A stretch of DNA of 64,000 nucleotides from Pontibacter silvestris (GTDB taxonomy: Bacteria > Bacteroidota > Bacteroidia > Cytophagales > Hymenobacteraceae), in NCBI RefSeq assembly GCF_020907275.1, contig NZ_JAJJWI010000007.1, forward strand, positions 49,721 to 113,720. The letters run 5' to 3'. The stretch's first letter is position 1, and every line of letters begins with the position of its first letter. Positions 43,259 through 52,996 of the stretch are shown piece by piece. The notes beneath the pieces are model-generated. The model made no database searches, was not told the DNA's origin, and was given only the letters and a program-made list of their open reading frames with translations. The translations under genes and the position numbers were made by a program.

Positions 43259-44311
43259 TCAAACCACCTTTATCAGTTTGCCTGAACTAACTTGCTCCTT
43301 AAACACTCCAAATGGCTGTAAGTGCAGGGCGTGCTTCTCAAAAATCTGTAGCACTTCTTTACGACCTGTCGGGTCTACTGCTATTAAAAGTCCACCACTG
43401 GTCTGTGGGTCGCAGAGCAGATGCTTCTGGTCTGGCGTAAGTTGAGCTATTTTATGGCCGTAGCTGTCGAAGTTGCGATGTGTGCCCCCAGGAATAGCTT
43501 TTTGTGCTATGTATTCGAGCGCCTCTGGCAGTACGGGCACTTTATCGAAATAAACCTCTGCTGACAGATTGCTGCCTTCACACATTTCTGACAGGTGGCC
43601 CAGTAAACCAAAACCAGTTACGTCGGTCATGGCTTTTACCTGTGGCAGTTGCCCCAGTTCTGCTCCAATCTTATTCAGCTGCATCATTTGTTGCGGAGCC
43701 AGGTGTACGTGCTCCGGCAGAAGCAGTCCCTTCTTTTGTGCTGTGGTAAGCACACCTACACCCAGTGGCTTGGTTAAGTAAAGTTCACAGCCCGCTGTGG
43801 CTGTATCGTTTTGCTTTAGGTTAGGAATGTTGAGCATGCCCGTTACAGCAAGCCCGAAAATAGGCTCCGGACTGTCGATGCTGTGCCCGCCGGCAAGTGG
43901 TATGCCTGCCTCATGGCAGATGCTACGGCTGCCTTCGGTTACGCGCTGCGCCACTTCCGGTGAAAGTTTATCAATTGGCCAGCCGAGTATGGCTATTGCC
44001 ATAACTGGAGTGCCTCCCATAGCATACACATCTGAAATAGCGTTGGCAGAGGCAATGCGTCCAAAGTCGTAAGCATCATCCACAATGGGCATAAAAAAGT
44101 CTGTGGTGCTGATAATAGCACGACCTCCTCCTATATCGTACACGGCAGCATCATCGCGGGAATTATTACCTACAAGTAAGTTCCTGTTTTCAGGATAACT
44201 TACCTTGGTGTGCAGGATGGCATCCAGTACTTTAGGTGATATCTTGCAGCCACATCCAGCGCCGTGACTGTATTGTGTAAGCTTTATTTCCTGATCAGTA
44301 GTCTCTTTCAT
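43259..44311 (-). CDS. selD: Selenide, water dikinase (selenophosphate synthetase)
   Basis: 350 residues. SelD makes selenophosphate from selenide and ATP. The catalytic site is [12 protein letters not shown] with Cys20 at the position that is selenocysteine in some species, followed by the essential Lys. Other markers are [19 protein letters not shown] (ATP/Mg-binding Asp), [10 protein letters not shown] and [12 protein letters not shown]. It starts 2 bp after the selU stop, so it belongs to the pdxJ-selU-selD unit. No selA or selB is in the window, so the visible use of selenophosphate is tRNA 2-selenouridine. Confidence 0.96.
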   Translation of the reverse strand: MKETTDQEIKLTQYSHGAGCGCKISPKVLDAILHTKVSYPENRNLLVGNNSRDDAAVYDIGGGRAIISTTDFFMPIVDDAYDFGRIASANAISDVYAMGGTPVMAIAILGWPIDKLSPEVAQRVTEGSRSICHEAGIPLAGGHSIDSPEPIFGLAVTGMLNIPNLKQNDTATAGCELYLTKPLGVGVLTTAQKKGLLLPEHVHLAPQQMMQLNKIGAELGQLPQVKAMTDVTGFGLLGHLSEMCEGSNLSAEVYFDKVPVLPEALEYIAQKAIPGGTHRNFDSYGHKIAQLTPDQKHLLCDPQTSGGLLIAVDPTGRKEVLQIFEKHALHLQPFGVFKEQVSSGKLIKVV

Positions 44312-44313
44312 AG

Positions 44314-45342
44314 TTATAGCAGGTTTTGTTGTTTTGCGAATTGTAATACCTGTTGGGCATTTTCTTCAGGGTTTAGCGCTGGCAGTTCAACGGGCAACAC
44401 ACGTTGTTTTTTAGCAAGCTCAAAACTATAAGCCTTATCGTAATGGGTAAGAGCTAGTTCCACCATCTTCTCCATATCGTCGTTGGCAATGGCTTGCAGA
44501 GCTTCTTTTGTAGCAAGCCCTCCTAAACGTTTCTTTATTTTCAGAATAGCGGTTTCCAGTAAGGTTTTGTCGGTGCGGCAATATTCTTCTGCTAATTTCT
44601 GTACACGTAGCTTTTTAGGGATTTCCAGTACTATAGTGGGCGCTGTCCGCATCTGGTCGAAAAGTGGCTTAGGCAACACTACCCGCCCTATAGTAATGTC
44701 TTCATCCTCTAGCCACAGTGTTTTCTCCGCATTAAGCTGTATAAGCTCCATGCCCAGTAAATTCTCAAAGTGTTCGGTGCTGGGCTGCGGGGGCATGCCT
44801 ATGGAGCCAAAGGCAGAGCCTTTATGGCTTGCCAGCTTTTCAAGGTCTACTGTCTGTTGGTTAAGCTGTTGCAGGTGGGGGAGTAGGTCAGTTTTACCAC
44901 TACCCGTAAGGCCGCCAATTACAAGCAAGGGTCTGGGCTTAGCGAACTGGGCCTGCATCAGGTGCCGGTAAGTTTTATACCCGCCTTGCAGCAGGTGTAC
45001 CTTGTATCCTGCGAAACTAAGCAGCCAGGCCATGGCACCACTGCGCATGCCGCCACGCCAGCAATGCACGAGCAGTTCTTTGTTCTTCGCCAGCTTGCCT
45101 GCCTCTTTTACAAAGCTAGACATTCTTGGGCCGAACAAGTCCAAGCCCATCAGTACAGCCGGGTCGTGCCCCTGCTTCTTGTAAGCCGTGCCGATGGTGG
45201 CACGTTGGTCATCATCAAAAATAGGAAAGCTGTGTGCTGCCGGAATATGCCCTACCTTATACTCTTTAGGTGCACGCACATCCAGTACAGGCAGCTCAGC
45301 TGCTTTCTCCAGAAACTCTTGTATGGTTACGTTATTTATCAC
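44314..45342 (-). CDS. selU: tRNA 2-selenouridine synthase
   Basis: 342 residues; also named MnmH. It converts 2-thiouridine to 2-selenouridine at the wobble position of tRNAs for Lys, Glu and Gln, using selenophosphate from SelD and a geranylated intermediate. N-terminal rhodanese domain with catalytic Cys94 in [11 protein letters not shown], then a P-loop domain with GGLTGSGKT (143-151). It is close to the usual length. It is separated by 2 bp from both pdxJ and selD, implying translational coupling. Confidence 0.95.
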   Translation of the reverse strand: MINNVTIQEFLEKAAELPVLDVRAPKEYKVGHIPAAHSFPIFDDDQRATIGTAYKKQGHDPAVLMGLDLFGPRMSSFVKEAGKLAKNKELLVHCWRGGMRSGAMAWLLSFAGYKVHLLQGGYKTYRHLMQAQFAKPRPLLVIGGLTGSGKTDLLPHLQQLNQQTVDLEKLASHKGSAFGSIGMPPQPSTEHFENLLGMELIQLNAEKTLWLEDEDITIGRVVLPKPLFDQMRTAPTIVLEIPKKLRVQKLAEEYCRTDKTLLETAILKIKKRLGGLATKEALQAIANDDMEKMVELALTHYDKAYSFELAKKQRVLPVELPALNPEENAQQVLQFAKQQNLL

Positions 45343-45344
45343 AC

Positions 45345-46058
45345 TTATTTTAGCTGACGTAGGTATAGCTGCACAGTATTCTCCAGGCCATAGTATAAAG
45401 CATCGCAGATAAGGGCATGCCCGATACTTACTTCCTCCAGCCCTGGCAGGTTATCTTTCAGGTATTTCAGGTTGTCGAGGTCCAGGTCGTGCCCAGCATT
45501 CAGACCAAGGCCATATTCCTGAGCTTTAAGAGCGGCTTTCACATAAGGTGCTATGGCTTCTTGGCGGTTGCTGTGATAGTTTTTGGCATAACTTTCTGTG
45601 TAAAGCTCTATCCGGTCTGTTTTTACCTGGGCAGCTCCCTCCACAAACCTTTCCTCCGGATCAACAAAAATAGAGGTGCGAATGCCATACTCCTGCAGGT
45701 CTGCAATTACATCCGTCAGAAAATCTTTAAACCTGATGGTGTCCCAGCCCGCGTTGGAGGTAATAGCATCAGTTGCATCAGGTACCAGCGTAGCCTGTGC
45801 TGGTTTTACTTCTTTTACCAGCTTCAGGAAATCAGGGGTGGGGTTACCTTCTATGTTAAATTCCGTAGTAACGATTTCTTGTAAATCATACACGTCGCGG
45901 TAGCGGATGTGGCGCTCGTCGGGGCGCGGGTGTACGGTAATGCCTTGTGCTCCGAAGCGTTCACAATCTTTGGCGGCCTGTACGATGTTTGGTCTGTCTC
46001 CGCCACGTGCATTCCGAAGCGTGGCTATTTTGTTTATATTTACACTCAATTTCGTCAT
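45345..46058 (-). CDS. pdxJ: Pyridoxine 5'-phosphate synthase
   Basis: 237 residues, TIM barrel. PdxJ condenses 1-deoxyxylulose 5-phosphate with the PdxA product to form pyridoxine phosphate. Family motifs visible: [53 protein letters not shown] and [12 protein letters not shown]. It is the first gene of the pdxJ-selU-selD operon and is divergent from yqeY. Its Asn10 and Arg20-type ligand residues are in place by eye. Confidence 0.95.
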   Translation of the reverse strand: MTKLSVNINKIATLRNARGGDRPNIVQAAKDCERFGAQGITVHPRPDERHIRYRDVYDLQEIVTTEFNIEGNPTPDFLKLVKEVKPAQATLVPDATDAITSNAGWDTIRFKDFLTDVIADLQEYGIRTSIFVDPEERFVEGAAQVKTDRIELYTESYAKNYHSNRQEAIAPYVKAALKAQEYGLGLNAGHDLDLDNLKYLKDNLPGLEEVSIGHALICDALYYGLENTVQLYLRQLK

Positions 46059-46221
46059 GGGTATAAGTTAAGGGCCGCTGGGGCTGTTTAAGGTTATACT
46101 ACGGAATGCCTAAATTAGTGGAATTTTGTTTAAGATGATAAACTGAGGCTAGTGCTATAGCAGCATATAAAGTAAAAGTGAAGAGCTATCACAATAATTA
46201 AGTATATTCAAAAAAAAGACT

Positions 46222-46683
46222 ATGAGTTTAAAGCAACGCATTGATGCTGACATTAAGCAGGCTATGTTGGCTAAAGATAAAGGCCGTCTGCAGGCATTAA
46301 GAAGTATAAAATCGCAGATACTATTAGCTGAAACTGAAAAAGGCGGCGATGAAGGTCTGGGCAAAGACACAGAAATAAAGCTTTTAACGAAAGCTGCCAA
46401 ACAACGCCGCGACTCAGCAGAGCTATATGCCAAGCAAGGTCGTGCTGATCTGGAAGAGGTAGAGTTGAATGAACTGGCGGTGATTGAAGAGTACTTGCCA
46501 AAGCAACTCGATGAGGGGGAGCTACGCGTGCGCCTGCTGGAAATTATCCGACGTGTGGGTGCTACAGGTCCATCTGACTTAGGTAAAGTAATGGGAGTAG
46601 CCTCCAAGGAACTTGCCGGGCAGGCAGATGGTCGCGCCATATCCAGCGCAGTTGGTGATTTGTTGAACAATACCGATTTTTAA
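46222..46683 (+). CDS. GatB/YqeY domain-containing protein
   Basis: A 153-residue YqeY-type protein. The helical domain resembles the C-terminal tail of the GatB amidotransferase subunit. Visible pattern: LKQRIDADIKQAMLAKDK, LRSIKSQILLAE, AVIEEYLPKQL, and GKVMGVASKELAGQADG. In some bacteria it associates with the glutamine-tRNA amidotransferase; the role of the free-standing form is not settled. It is the first gene of a long plus-strand run. Confidence 0.9.
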   Translation: MSLKQRIDADIKQAMLAKDKGRLQALRSIKSQILLAETEKGGDEGLGKDTEIKLLTKAAKQRRDSAELYAKQGRADLEEVELNELAVIEEYLPKQLDEGELRVRLLEIIRRVGATGPSDLGKVMGVASKELAGQADGRAISSAVGDLLNNTDF

Positions 46684-46704
46684 ACAGCCCTCTAAACTTA
46701 AAGC

Positions 46705-46736
46705 ACTGGCACTGCTGTTACTATAGTAGTGCCAGT
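46705..46736 (+). promoter_or_regulatory. 12-bp hairpin just before the cvpA start
   Basis: 46705-46716 pairs with 46725-46736 (ACTGGCACT core), with one wobble pair and an 8-nt loop. It ends 3 bp before the cvpA ATG and has no T-run. It could stop yqeY transcripts or mask cvpA translation. Confidence 0.4.
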
Positions 46737-46739
46737 ATT

Positions 46740-47324
46740 ATGTTGCTAAGGTTGCCGTTGTTTGTAGTACTACTTATACTTGCCCTTCTCAACCCTTTTA
46801 TAACATTGAATACATTCGACATTTTTCTGGCGCTGCCGTTGCTTTACGGTGCATTTCAGGGCTTTCGAAAAGGACTAATGCTGGAACTGGTCTCGTTAGT
46901 AGCACTGGTACTGGCAATTCTTGGCGGAATGAAGTTGTTAGACACGACTATTCCGGTGATGAGAGAGTATGTGGGTGATGCAGGAGGCTTGCTCCCGTAC
47001 GTTACCTTCCTGGTCGTGTTTATCTGCATTATTTTGTTGATACATACAGCAGGCCTTATCCTGAAAAAGGTAATCGACTTTACGCCTTTTGGTTTTTTTG
47101 ATAACCTGCTGGGCGGAGTGCTTGGCTTACTGAAGTGGTGCCTTGGCCTCAGCCTGTTATTATATATGTCTGAACTGGCAGGTATAACCATTACAGAAGA
47201 AACCTCGGCAAACTCTGTCGTATATCCTTTTGTGCTTAAAACTACTCCTTACGCACTCGATGTGCTAAGCTATGTAATGCCATTTGTAAAGGCGTTGATG
47301 GTGTCGCTTAAGCAGCAGTTTTAG
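46740..47324 (+). CDS. CvpA family membrane protein
   Basis: 194 residues with four predicted helices. The first (LPLFVVLLILALLNPF) is followed by the family signature LPLLYGAFQGFRKGLMLELVSLVALVLAILGG, cut here to its main residues FRKGLxxEL. Later come VVFICIILLIHTAGLILKKV and the conserved FDNLLGGVLGL. CvpA was named for colicin V production, but homologues affect envelope homeostasis. Function in Bacteroidota is unknown. The ATG at 46740 sits right behind a hairpin. Confidence 0.85.
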   Translation: MLLRLPLFVVLLILALLNPFITLNTFDIFLALPLLYGAFQGFRKGLMLELVSLVALVLAILGGMKLLDTTIPVMREYVGDAGGLLPYVTFLVVFICIILLIHTAGLILKKVIDFTPFGFFDNLLGGVLGLLKWCLGLSLLLYMSELAGITITEETSANSVVYPFVLKTTPYALDVLSYVMPFVKALMVSLKQQF

Positions 47325-47452
47325 TTAATTTAAAGTTCGATTTTATTCTGTGGAAGAGACGCTGAACGGTATTTGTTTGGATTATGTTCAGTAGCTGAAG
47401 ATGGTAACTGTTGCATCACCTCAAATTTAGCTTCCCGGATATTCCTGTTAAA

Positions 47453-48022
47453 ATGCTTCTTCTTCTTGATAACTTTGATTCTTTTACTTATAACCTGGTG
47501 GACTATTTTAGCCAACTGGGGGAGGAGGTACATGTGGTGCGAAACGACGTACCGCTGCAGGAAATTCAGAAGCTGCCGGTAAAAGCAATTGTTTTATCGC
47601 CGGGGCCGGGAACACCGCAGCAGGCAGGTTGCATGCCGGAGGTGATCCGGCATTATCATGAACAGGTTCCAATGATGGGCATTTGCCTGGGGCATCAGGC
47701 GCTGGGAGAGTTCTTTGGTGCAAAACTGGAGAAGGCGATAAGGCCTATGCACGGTAAAATCTCTGAAATTATATGTGTGGCAGACCCTTTATTTGCTGGT
47801 TTACCAGTTAAAATGCCAGTAGTGCGCTACCACTCGTTAGTGCTTAAATCTATGCCGGATTGTATAATTTCGCTGGCGCAGACACAGGAGAACGAAATGA
47901 TGGCTTTTAAGCATAAAACTCTACCACTGTACGCCTTACAGTTTCACCCTGAGGCTACTCTTACCACTTATGGGCTGCAAATGCTCAAAAATTGGCTTAG
48001 TATTGTTAATATTACAAAATAA
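47453..48022 (+). CDS. pabA: Glutamine amidotransferase, anthranilate/aminodeoxychorismate synthase component II
   Basis: 189 residues from the ATG at 47453. A class I glutamine amidotransferase that feeds ammonia to a chorismate-using synthase. Signature LLDNFDSFTYNLVDYF at the start, LSPGPGTPQQAG (oxyanion region), nucleophile Cys78 in GICLGHQALG, and His-Glu in FHPEAT near 165. TrpG and PabA cannot be separated by sequence alone; the absence of trp genes nearby favours PabA for folate. The partner is not in the window. Confidence 0.9.
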   Translation: MLLLLDNFDSFTYNLVDYFSQLGEEVHVVRNDVPLQEIQKLPVKAIVLSPGPGTPQQAGCMPEVIRHYHEQVPMMGICLGHQALGEFFGAKLEKAIRPMHGKISEIICVADPLFAGLPVKMPVVRYHSLVLKSMPDCIISLAQTQENEMMAFKHKTLPLYALQFHPEATLTTYGLQMLKNWLSIVNITK

Positions 48023-48081
48023 TTTCACCGTATACTTTCTTTACACGTTCCTTTTATTTACCTTTTATTAGTTTAATATCA

Positions 48082-48858
48082 ATGGATCTACAGTTCAGAC
48101 AAGAAGGCGAGTTTCAGTACATAGACGAAGGCGAAGGCAAAGTGATGCTGCTGTTGCATGGGTTGTTTGGTGCCTTAAGTAACTGGCAAGGTGTTGTAGA
48201 TTACTTTTCCAAAAGTTACAGAGTTATTATTCCGCTGATGCCCATCTATGAGATGGCGCTACATAAGGCAGGTGTGCCTGGGCTGGTGTCGTTTGTAGAA
48301 GATTTCGTGAAACTTAAGAAGCTGGATGATATGATTCTGTTGGGCAATTCGCTTGGTGGACATGTAGCGCTAGTGTACACGCTGAATAACCCGAATAAGG
48401 TAAACCGTTTGGTATTAACAGGCAGCTCCGGCCTTTTTGAAGACTCAATGGGAGGCTCTTTCCCAAAAAGAGGGAATTACGAATATGTAAAAGAGCGTAC
48501 AGAACATACGTTTTACAGACCTGAAACAGCTACCAAGGAGCTGGTGGACGAGGTATTCAATATCACGAACAGCAATGCCAAGTGTTTGCGTATTATTGCC
48601 ATCGCTAAGTCGGCGCAACGACATAATATGGCTAAAGATATCACAAACATTCATGTTCCTACGTTGTTAATATGGGGCCTGAACGATACTATTACGCCAC
48701 CCATTGTAGCGCACGAGTTTGCCAGGCTTATCCAGAATTCTGAGTTATATTTTATTGATAAGTGCGGCCATGCTCCAATGATGGAACATCCGGACAAGTT
48801 TAACAGTATCTTAAATAAGTTTTTAGGAAAATCAACAGTAACAGCAGTGTCCTCATGA
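48082..48858 (+). CDS. Alpha/beta-fold hydrolase
   Basis: 258 residues. LLHGLFGALSNW is the oxyanion motif, GNSLGGH (Ser90) the nucleophile elbow, GLNDTITPP carries the acid, and CGHAPMMEHP the His. The strand that usually reads DxxGxGxS is IPLMPIYEMALHKAG, so that loop has a different form. Without a signal peptide it is cytoplasmic. It overlaps the next gene by 4 bp (ATGA), implying coupling. Substrate unknown. Confidence 0.85.
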   Translation: MDLQFRQEGEFQYIDEGEGKVMLLLHGLFGALSNWQGVVDYFSKSYRVIIPLMPIYEMALHKAGVPGLVSFVEDFVKLKKLDDMILLGNSLGGHVALVYTLNNPNKVNRLVLTGSSGLFEDSMGGSFPKRGNYEYVKERTEHTFYRPETATKELVDEVFNITNSNAKCLRIIAIAKSAQRHNMAKDITNIHVPTLLIWGLNDTITPPIVAHEFARLIQNSELYFIDKCGHAPMMEHPDKFNSILNKFLGKSTVTAVSS

Positions 48859-49520
48859 TAGCAGAAGAACTCATCAACCAAATGATTCCGCCGTTGAAGC
48901 TCTATGATACCGTAGAGAAGGCTCTGCGGTGGATGGATGAGTTTCGTGTAAATGAGTTGCCGGTGGTTAGAAACCGAAAGTATTTAGGACTGGCTTCAGA
49001 AGCAAGTCTTATTGAAATGAGCGACCGGAGTCTGGTACTGAAAGACATTGAACTGGATTTCCAGGATGTGCATGTGATGCATTTCCAGCACTTCTATGAT
49101 GTAATGGAAGCTGCTATAAGAAATAAGATACAAGTGGTGCCTGTGCTGGATGAAGAGCAGGATTATATGGGCATCATCACCATAAATGATACACTGGCTG
49201 CCTTCGGCCAGATGTCAGCGTTGCAGGGCCAGGGAAGTATACTAGTGCTCTCTATGGCAGAGCGCGATTATTCTCTGGGGCAGATCAGCCGCCTGATAGA
49301 AGAAGAGAATGCGAAGATTTTAAGTGCTTACGTTTCCCCAGACGAAATAGACCCATACCAGATAAAGCTTACCTTAAAGCTTAACCGGACAGACCTTTCC
49401 CGTATTATCGCTACGCTGGAGCGCTTCGACTACCGCATTACCGCACAATATAACGACGGCAATGATTATGATGTTGGCCGCGACCGTTTAGACATGCTGT
49501 TTAAGTACCTGGATATCTGA
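48855..49520 (+). CDS. CBS domain-containing protein
   Basis: 221 residues. Two CBS motifs (about 1-55 and 65-120): LYDTVEKALRWMDEFRVNELPVV and the second ending DYMGIITINDTLAAF. The remaining C-terminal part (about 125-205) resembles an ACT-like module (VLSMAERDYSLGQISRLIEEENAKIL). CBS pairs bind adenosyl ligands and usually regulate a partner. It is coupled to the hydrolase upstream and followed after 2 bp by a BamA/TamA-like gene. Confidence 0.85.
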   Translation: MIAEELINQMIPPLKLYDTVEKALRWMDEFRVNELPVVRNRKYLGLASEASLIEMSDRSLVLKDIELDFQDVHVMHFQHFYDVMEAAIRNKIQVVPVLDEEQDYMGIITINDTLAAFGQMSALQGQGSILVLSMAERDYSLGQISRLIEEENAKILSAYVSPDEIDPYQIKLTLKLNRTDLSRIIATLERFDYRITAQYNDGNDYDVGRDRLDMLFKYLDI

Positions 49521-49522
49521 TT

Positions 49523-50920
49523 TTGACCTTACCAGTGCTTCGGATTAGTTTTCTTGGCATTTTACTGCTGTTATGTTGCGTTGTGCAGGCTGCTTCCTGT
49601 CAGGTGCCGGAGGTAGTTGTGCATGAAGTAAATTGGGAAGGCAACGACATTACAAAGGAGCAGGTCCTGCTCCAGGAACTGACTTTTGCCCCAGGCGATA
49701 CCATTCCTGCCGAAGAGCTGGAGGCAAGATTTGAAGAAAGCCGGAAGCGCCTTTTTAACCTGCGCCTTTTCCACTATGTAAGCTACAGCTATACCTGCCA
49801 GAGTGGGCAGGTGCAAGTAACGTATAAAGTACAGGAACGCTTTTATCTGTATCCCTTTCCTATATTTGACTTTGCGGATCGTAACTTTAATGCTTGGTTA
49901 GAAAAAAAAGATTGGGGCCGGATAGACTACGGCATAAACTTAATCAAAAGAAACTTCAGGGGGCGCAACGAAGAGGTGCGCCTGCGGGTACAGCGTGGCT
50001 TCAATAAGCGTTTGGAGCTGTCGTACCGGGTGCCTTATATCAACAGAAAACATAACCTTGGCTTTGAAGTTGGTGCTTCAGATTATCGCAGCCGCACAAT
50101 TAACTACAACACCTTAAGAAATAAACAGTATTTTCTGGAGCAGGAAGAGGGGCTGCCAATTAAAAGAACGGCTTTTTTCGGAACGCTTATCCACAGGCAG
50201 AGTGTGCAGAGGCAGGAGTTGTTCAGGTTAGTTTATGGGCAGGAAACAATAGCCGATACCGTTGCACAAGTTAACCCGGAGTATTTCACACGGGCAGAGA
50301 CAGAGCGGCAATACATGCGTTTTGAAGTGGCAAAAGTTATAAACTTGCGTAACACGTTTGCTTACCCTTTAACTGGAAGTTACTTTGAGGCTGCCATCGG
50401 GCAAACCTTCTTTCTCAATAATACTGGTTCTCCCCTAACCATTATCAGGGCAAAATACGTTGATTACCTAAAACTTTCAGATAAGTACTATTATAGTGTC
50501 GGAGCTGAAGGGCAACTGAAGCTGTCACAAAATTATGCTTATACTGATAATACCGCCCTTGGCTTTAGGTCTTTGGTAAGAGGTTATGAGCTGTACGTGG
50601 TAGGGGGGCAGCATTATGGTCTTTTTAAACAGGGAGTAACGAGAGAGCTGCTCAATATCAAAAGCATCAGGCTTAAGTTTATTGATAATCCCAAATTTAA
50701 TAATATACCTTTGGCTGTATACCTAAATGCGTTTAGTGACGCTGGCTACACGATCGACAACGTATATGGCAAAAATAATCCGCTTACAAACCGCCTGTTA
50801 GTAGGCGGGGGATTAGGGCTGCACGTCGTTACGTTCTATGACATGGTGCTGCGGCTGGAGTACTCTGTAAATCGGGAAGGAGACAGAGGTTTTTACTTTA
50901 GCGGAAGATTTCCGTTTTAA
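49523..50920 (+). CDS. BamA/TamA family outer-membrane protein
   Basis: 465 residues with a signal peptide (SFLGILLLLCCVVQAASC). One or two POTRA-like modules (about 28-110: VHEVNWEGNDITKEQVLLQEL, FEESRKRLFNLRLFHYVSYS) precede a barrel of the surface antigen/D15 type ending in FSGRFPF. It is much shorter than true BamA and may be a TamA-like assembly or export protein. The only start available is TTG at 49523 (GTG at 49535 is an alternative). Co-directional with nadK and the bamA cluster. Confidence 0.82.
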   Translation: MTLPVLRISFLGILLLLCCVVQAASCQVPEVVVHEVNWEGNDITKEQVLLQELTFAPGDTIPAEELEARFEESRKRLFNLRLFHYVSYSYTCQSGQVQVTYKVQERFYLYPFPIFDFADRNFNAWLEKKDWGRIDYGINLIKRNFRGRNEEVRLRVQRGFNKRLELSYRVPYINRKHNLGFEVGASDYRSRTINYNTLRNKQYFLEQEEGLPIKRTAFFGTLIHRQSVQRQELFRLVYGQETIADTVAQVNPEYFTRAETERQYMRFEVAKVINLRNTFAYPLTGSYFEAAIGQTFFLNNTGSPLTIIRAKYVDYLKLSDKYYYSVGAEGQLKLSQNYAYTDNTALGFRSLVRGYELYVVGGQHYGLFKQGVTRELLNIKSIRLKFIDNPKFNNIPLAVYLNAFSDAGYTIDNVYGKNNPLTNRLLVGGGLGLHVVTFYDMVLRLEYSVNREGDRGFYFSGRFPF

Positions 50921-50934
50921 ATATTACTGTATTT

Positions 50935-51822
50935 ATGAAGATAGCTATACTTGGTAAACCTTTTGAGGATCACATTGTCCCGTTTATTCAGGAGCTTTTC
51001 AATGAGCTGACGCAGCGTGGCGCTGAACTGCTGGTGGTAGAGCATTTTCAGCTGTACCTGAAGAACACGATTAACCTGCCAGCAGGTTCGCAAACCTTTA
51101 ACCGTGGCGACAAGTTAGAGGGAGTAGATATGGTGCTAAGTATTGGCGGCGATGGTACTTTGCTGGATACTGTTACTTATGTGGGGGCACAGGAAGTGCC
51201 TATATTAGGAATAAATACAGGTCGCCTGGGCTTTCTGGCTACTGTACCCTATGACAACATTATTAACGCACTGGATGCCTTGTATAAAGGTGAGTACGCT
51301 TATGATGACCGTAGCCTTATCAGAGTAGAATCAAATCAGGAGGTTTTTGACAACTTGAACTTCGGGCTTAATGAGTTCAGCCTGCTTAAGCGAGATAGTT
51401 CAGCCATGATAGTGGTACATACGTATATAGACGGTGATTACTTGAACTCGTATTGGGCTGATGGCCTTGTAGTTGCTACACCTACTGGTTCTACCGGTTA
51501 TTCTCTTAGCTGTGGCGGGCCTTTGGTGTTACCCCAGACTAATAATTTTATTATATCACCCGTATGCCCGCACAATTTAAATGTGCGGCCTATGATAGTG
51601 CCGGATAAGAGTGTTATCTCTTTTGAAGTAGAGGGCAGAAGCAGTAGCTATTTAGCTACGTTAGATTCTAGGTCAACACCTATAGATATGAATGTGCGAC
51701 TGTCTGTAAAGCGCGAGGACTTTGTTGCAAGGCTAATTAAACTAGATAATGTAAATTTTTTATCTACGTTACGTAGTAAGTTAAATTGGGGCTTGGATAA
51801 ACGCAACATCTCATTAAAGTAA
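50935..51822 (+). CDS. nadK: NAD kinase
   Basis: 295 residues. It phosphorylates NAD to NADP. The diagnostic GGDGTLLD is at 71-78, with INTGRLGFLA, the NEFSLL motif and DGLVVATPTGSTGYSLSCGGP (conserved diglycine and Thr-Gly loop). The C-terminal DSRSTPIDMNV pattern is typical. It begins 14 bp after the barrel gene. Confidence 0.96.
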   Translation: MKIAILGKPFEDHIVPFIQELFNELTQRGAELLVVEHFQLYLKNTINLPAGSQTFNRGDKLEGVDMVLSIGGDGTLLDTVTYVGAQEVPILGINTGRLGFLATVPYDNIINALDALYKGEYAYDDRSLIRVESNQEVFDNLNFGLNEFSLLKRDSSAMIVVHTYIDGDYLNSYWADGLVVATPTGSTGYSLSCGGPLVLPQTNNFIISPVCPHNLNVRPMIVPDKSVISFEVEGRSSSYLATLDSRSTPIDMNVRLSVKREDFVARLIKLDNVNFLSTLRSKLNWGLDKRNISLK

Positions 51823-51877
51823 AAGACTTTTATGTAAAATATTTAAGATTTTTTTTACTTTAATTAAATGGAAAGCC

Positions 51878-51885
51878 TAATTTTG
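51878..51885 (+). promoter_or_regulatory. Candidate -7 element for the DUF6089 genes
   Basis: TAATTTTG matches TAnnTTTG, 77 bp upstream of the start at 51962. The element lies within a small stem AGCCTAA...TTAGGCT (51875-51881 with 51888-51894). No -33 element is visible. Confidence 0.35.
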
Positions 51886-51961
51886 CTTTAGGCTCAGAAA
51901 GAGAATAGGTGGAGCTTATCGTATGCCTGCAATGCCATGTTAAGCATTAGATATTTTATTT

Positions 51962-52951
51962 ATGAAGAAATCTTGTACTCTATTCCTGCTGCTCATCTTT
52001 GTGGTTACGTTAGTTGTCACAGATGCAGAAGCACAACGCTTTACAGAAAGGTCTCGATATGCTTCAATAGGTGTAAATATCGGTGCTATGAATTACTTGG
52101 GAGATATAGTCCCTGCGCCGCATTTTACAAGCTTTCGCGCGAAGTCTACCAGGCCTAGTATTGGGGTAACGTATACTTACAGGTTATACCCGCGGGTGTC
52201 TGTACGAGGAGGGTTCCAATGGGGGCGAATTATGGGAGATGATGTCCTGAGTGCCTCTGTAGACGAAGCTGAAAACGCAGACCGTTTCAGGAGAAACCTC
52301 TCTTTTCGGAATGATATTAAAGAATTAAGCGCTGTTGCCGTTATAGACCTTTTCGAGAACCGTCGCACTTACAGTCGTCGCCCCTCATTTGTGCCTTATG
52401 GCTTTGTGGGTTTGTCTGTTTTTCATCATAACCCAAAAGCATATTATGAAAATGGCTCACGGGGACTTGCTGCCGAAGACGATATTCCGACAGGCTGGTA
52501 TGCTTTGCAGCCTCTAGGTACGGAAGGCCAGTATGTCGAAAACGGAAATTACCCTGACCCATATAAGCGGGTGCAAATAGCGATACCCTTTGGTTTAGGT
52601 TTCAGGTTTCGTATAGATAGGCTTTGGGATCTTGGACTGGAAGTTGGCTGGAGAAAAACATTTACTGATTACTTAGATGATGCCAGTACTGGTTATGCTT
52701 GGAAGCAGGACATACTTAATGGTGGTGGAGATAATCCAAAGGCGGCGGCTATTCTTTCTGACAGAAGTGCAGCAAGTGGCTTTAACACAGTTGCAGACCC
52801 TAGTGGTACACCTTATGATATTGTACCAGGTTATGGAAGCCCTGCTAACACTATGAGAGGTGACCGCACAGATGATGACTGGCTTATTAATGTAAACCTA
52901 AGTATTAACTATATCATAATCCCAAATACAAGAAGACCTAAGTTCAGATAA
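51962..52951 (+). CDS. DUF6089 outer-membrane beta-barrel protein (1)
   Basis: 329 residues; signal peptide to about residue 24 (ending AEAQ). The beta-rich mature part is of the DUF6089 type: YASIGVNIGAMNYLGDIVP, RVSVRGGFQWGRI, PYGFVGLSVFHHNPKA, and FGLGFRFRIDRLWDLGLEVGWRK. An Asp/Gly/Ser-rich loop (about 240-300) precedes the final strands. Paralogous to the next gene. The role is unknown; its place before uppS and bamA suggests an envelope function. Confidence 0.82.
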   Translation: MKKSCTLFLLLIFVVTLVVTDAEAQRFTERSRYASIGVNIGAMNYLGDIVPAPHFTSFRAKSTRPSIGVTYTYRLYPRVSVRGGFQWGRIMGDDVLSASVDEAENADRFRRNLSFRNDIKELSAVAVIDLFENRRTYSRRPSFVPYGFVGLSVFHHNPKAYYENGSRGLAAEDDIPTGWYALQPLGTEGQYVENGNYPDPYKRVQIAIPFGLGFRFRIDRLWDLGLEVGWRKTFTDYLDDASTGYAWKQDILNGGGDNPKAAAILSDRSAASGFNTVADPSGTPYDIVPGYGSPANTMRGDRTDDDWLINVNLSINYIIIPNTRRPKFR

Positions 52952-52996
52952 TAGAATGAGTATTTTCTCGTTCTTCTCTAAACTCTGCATAGCTAC

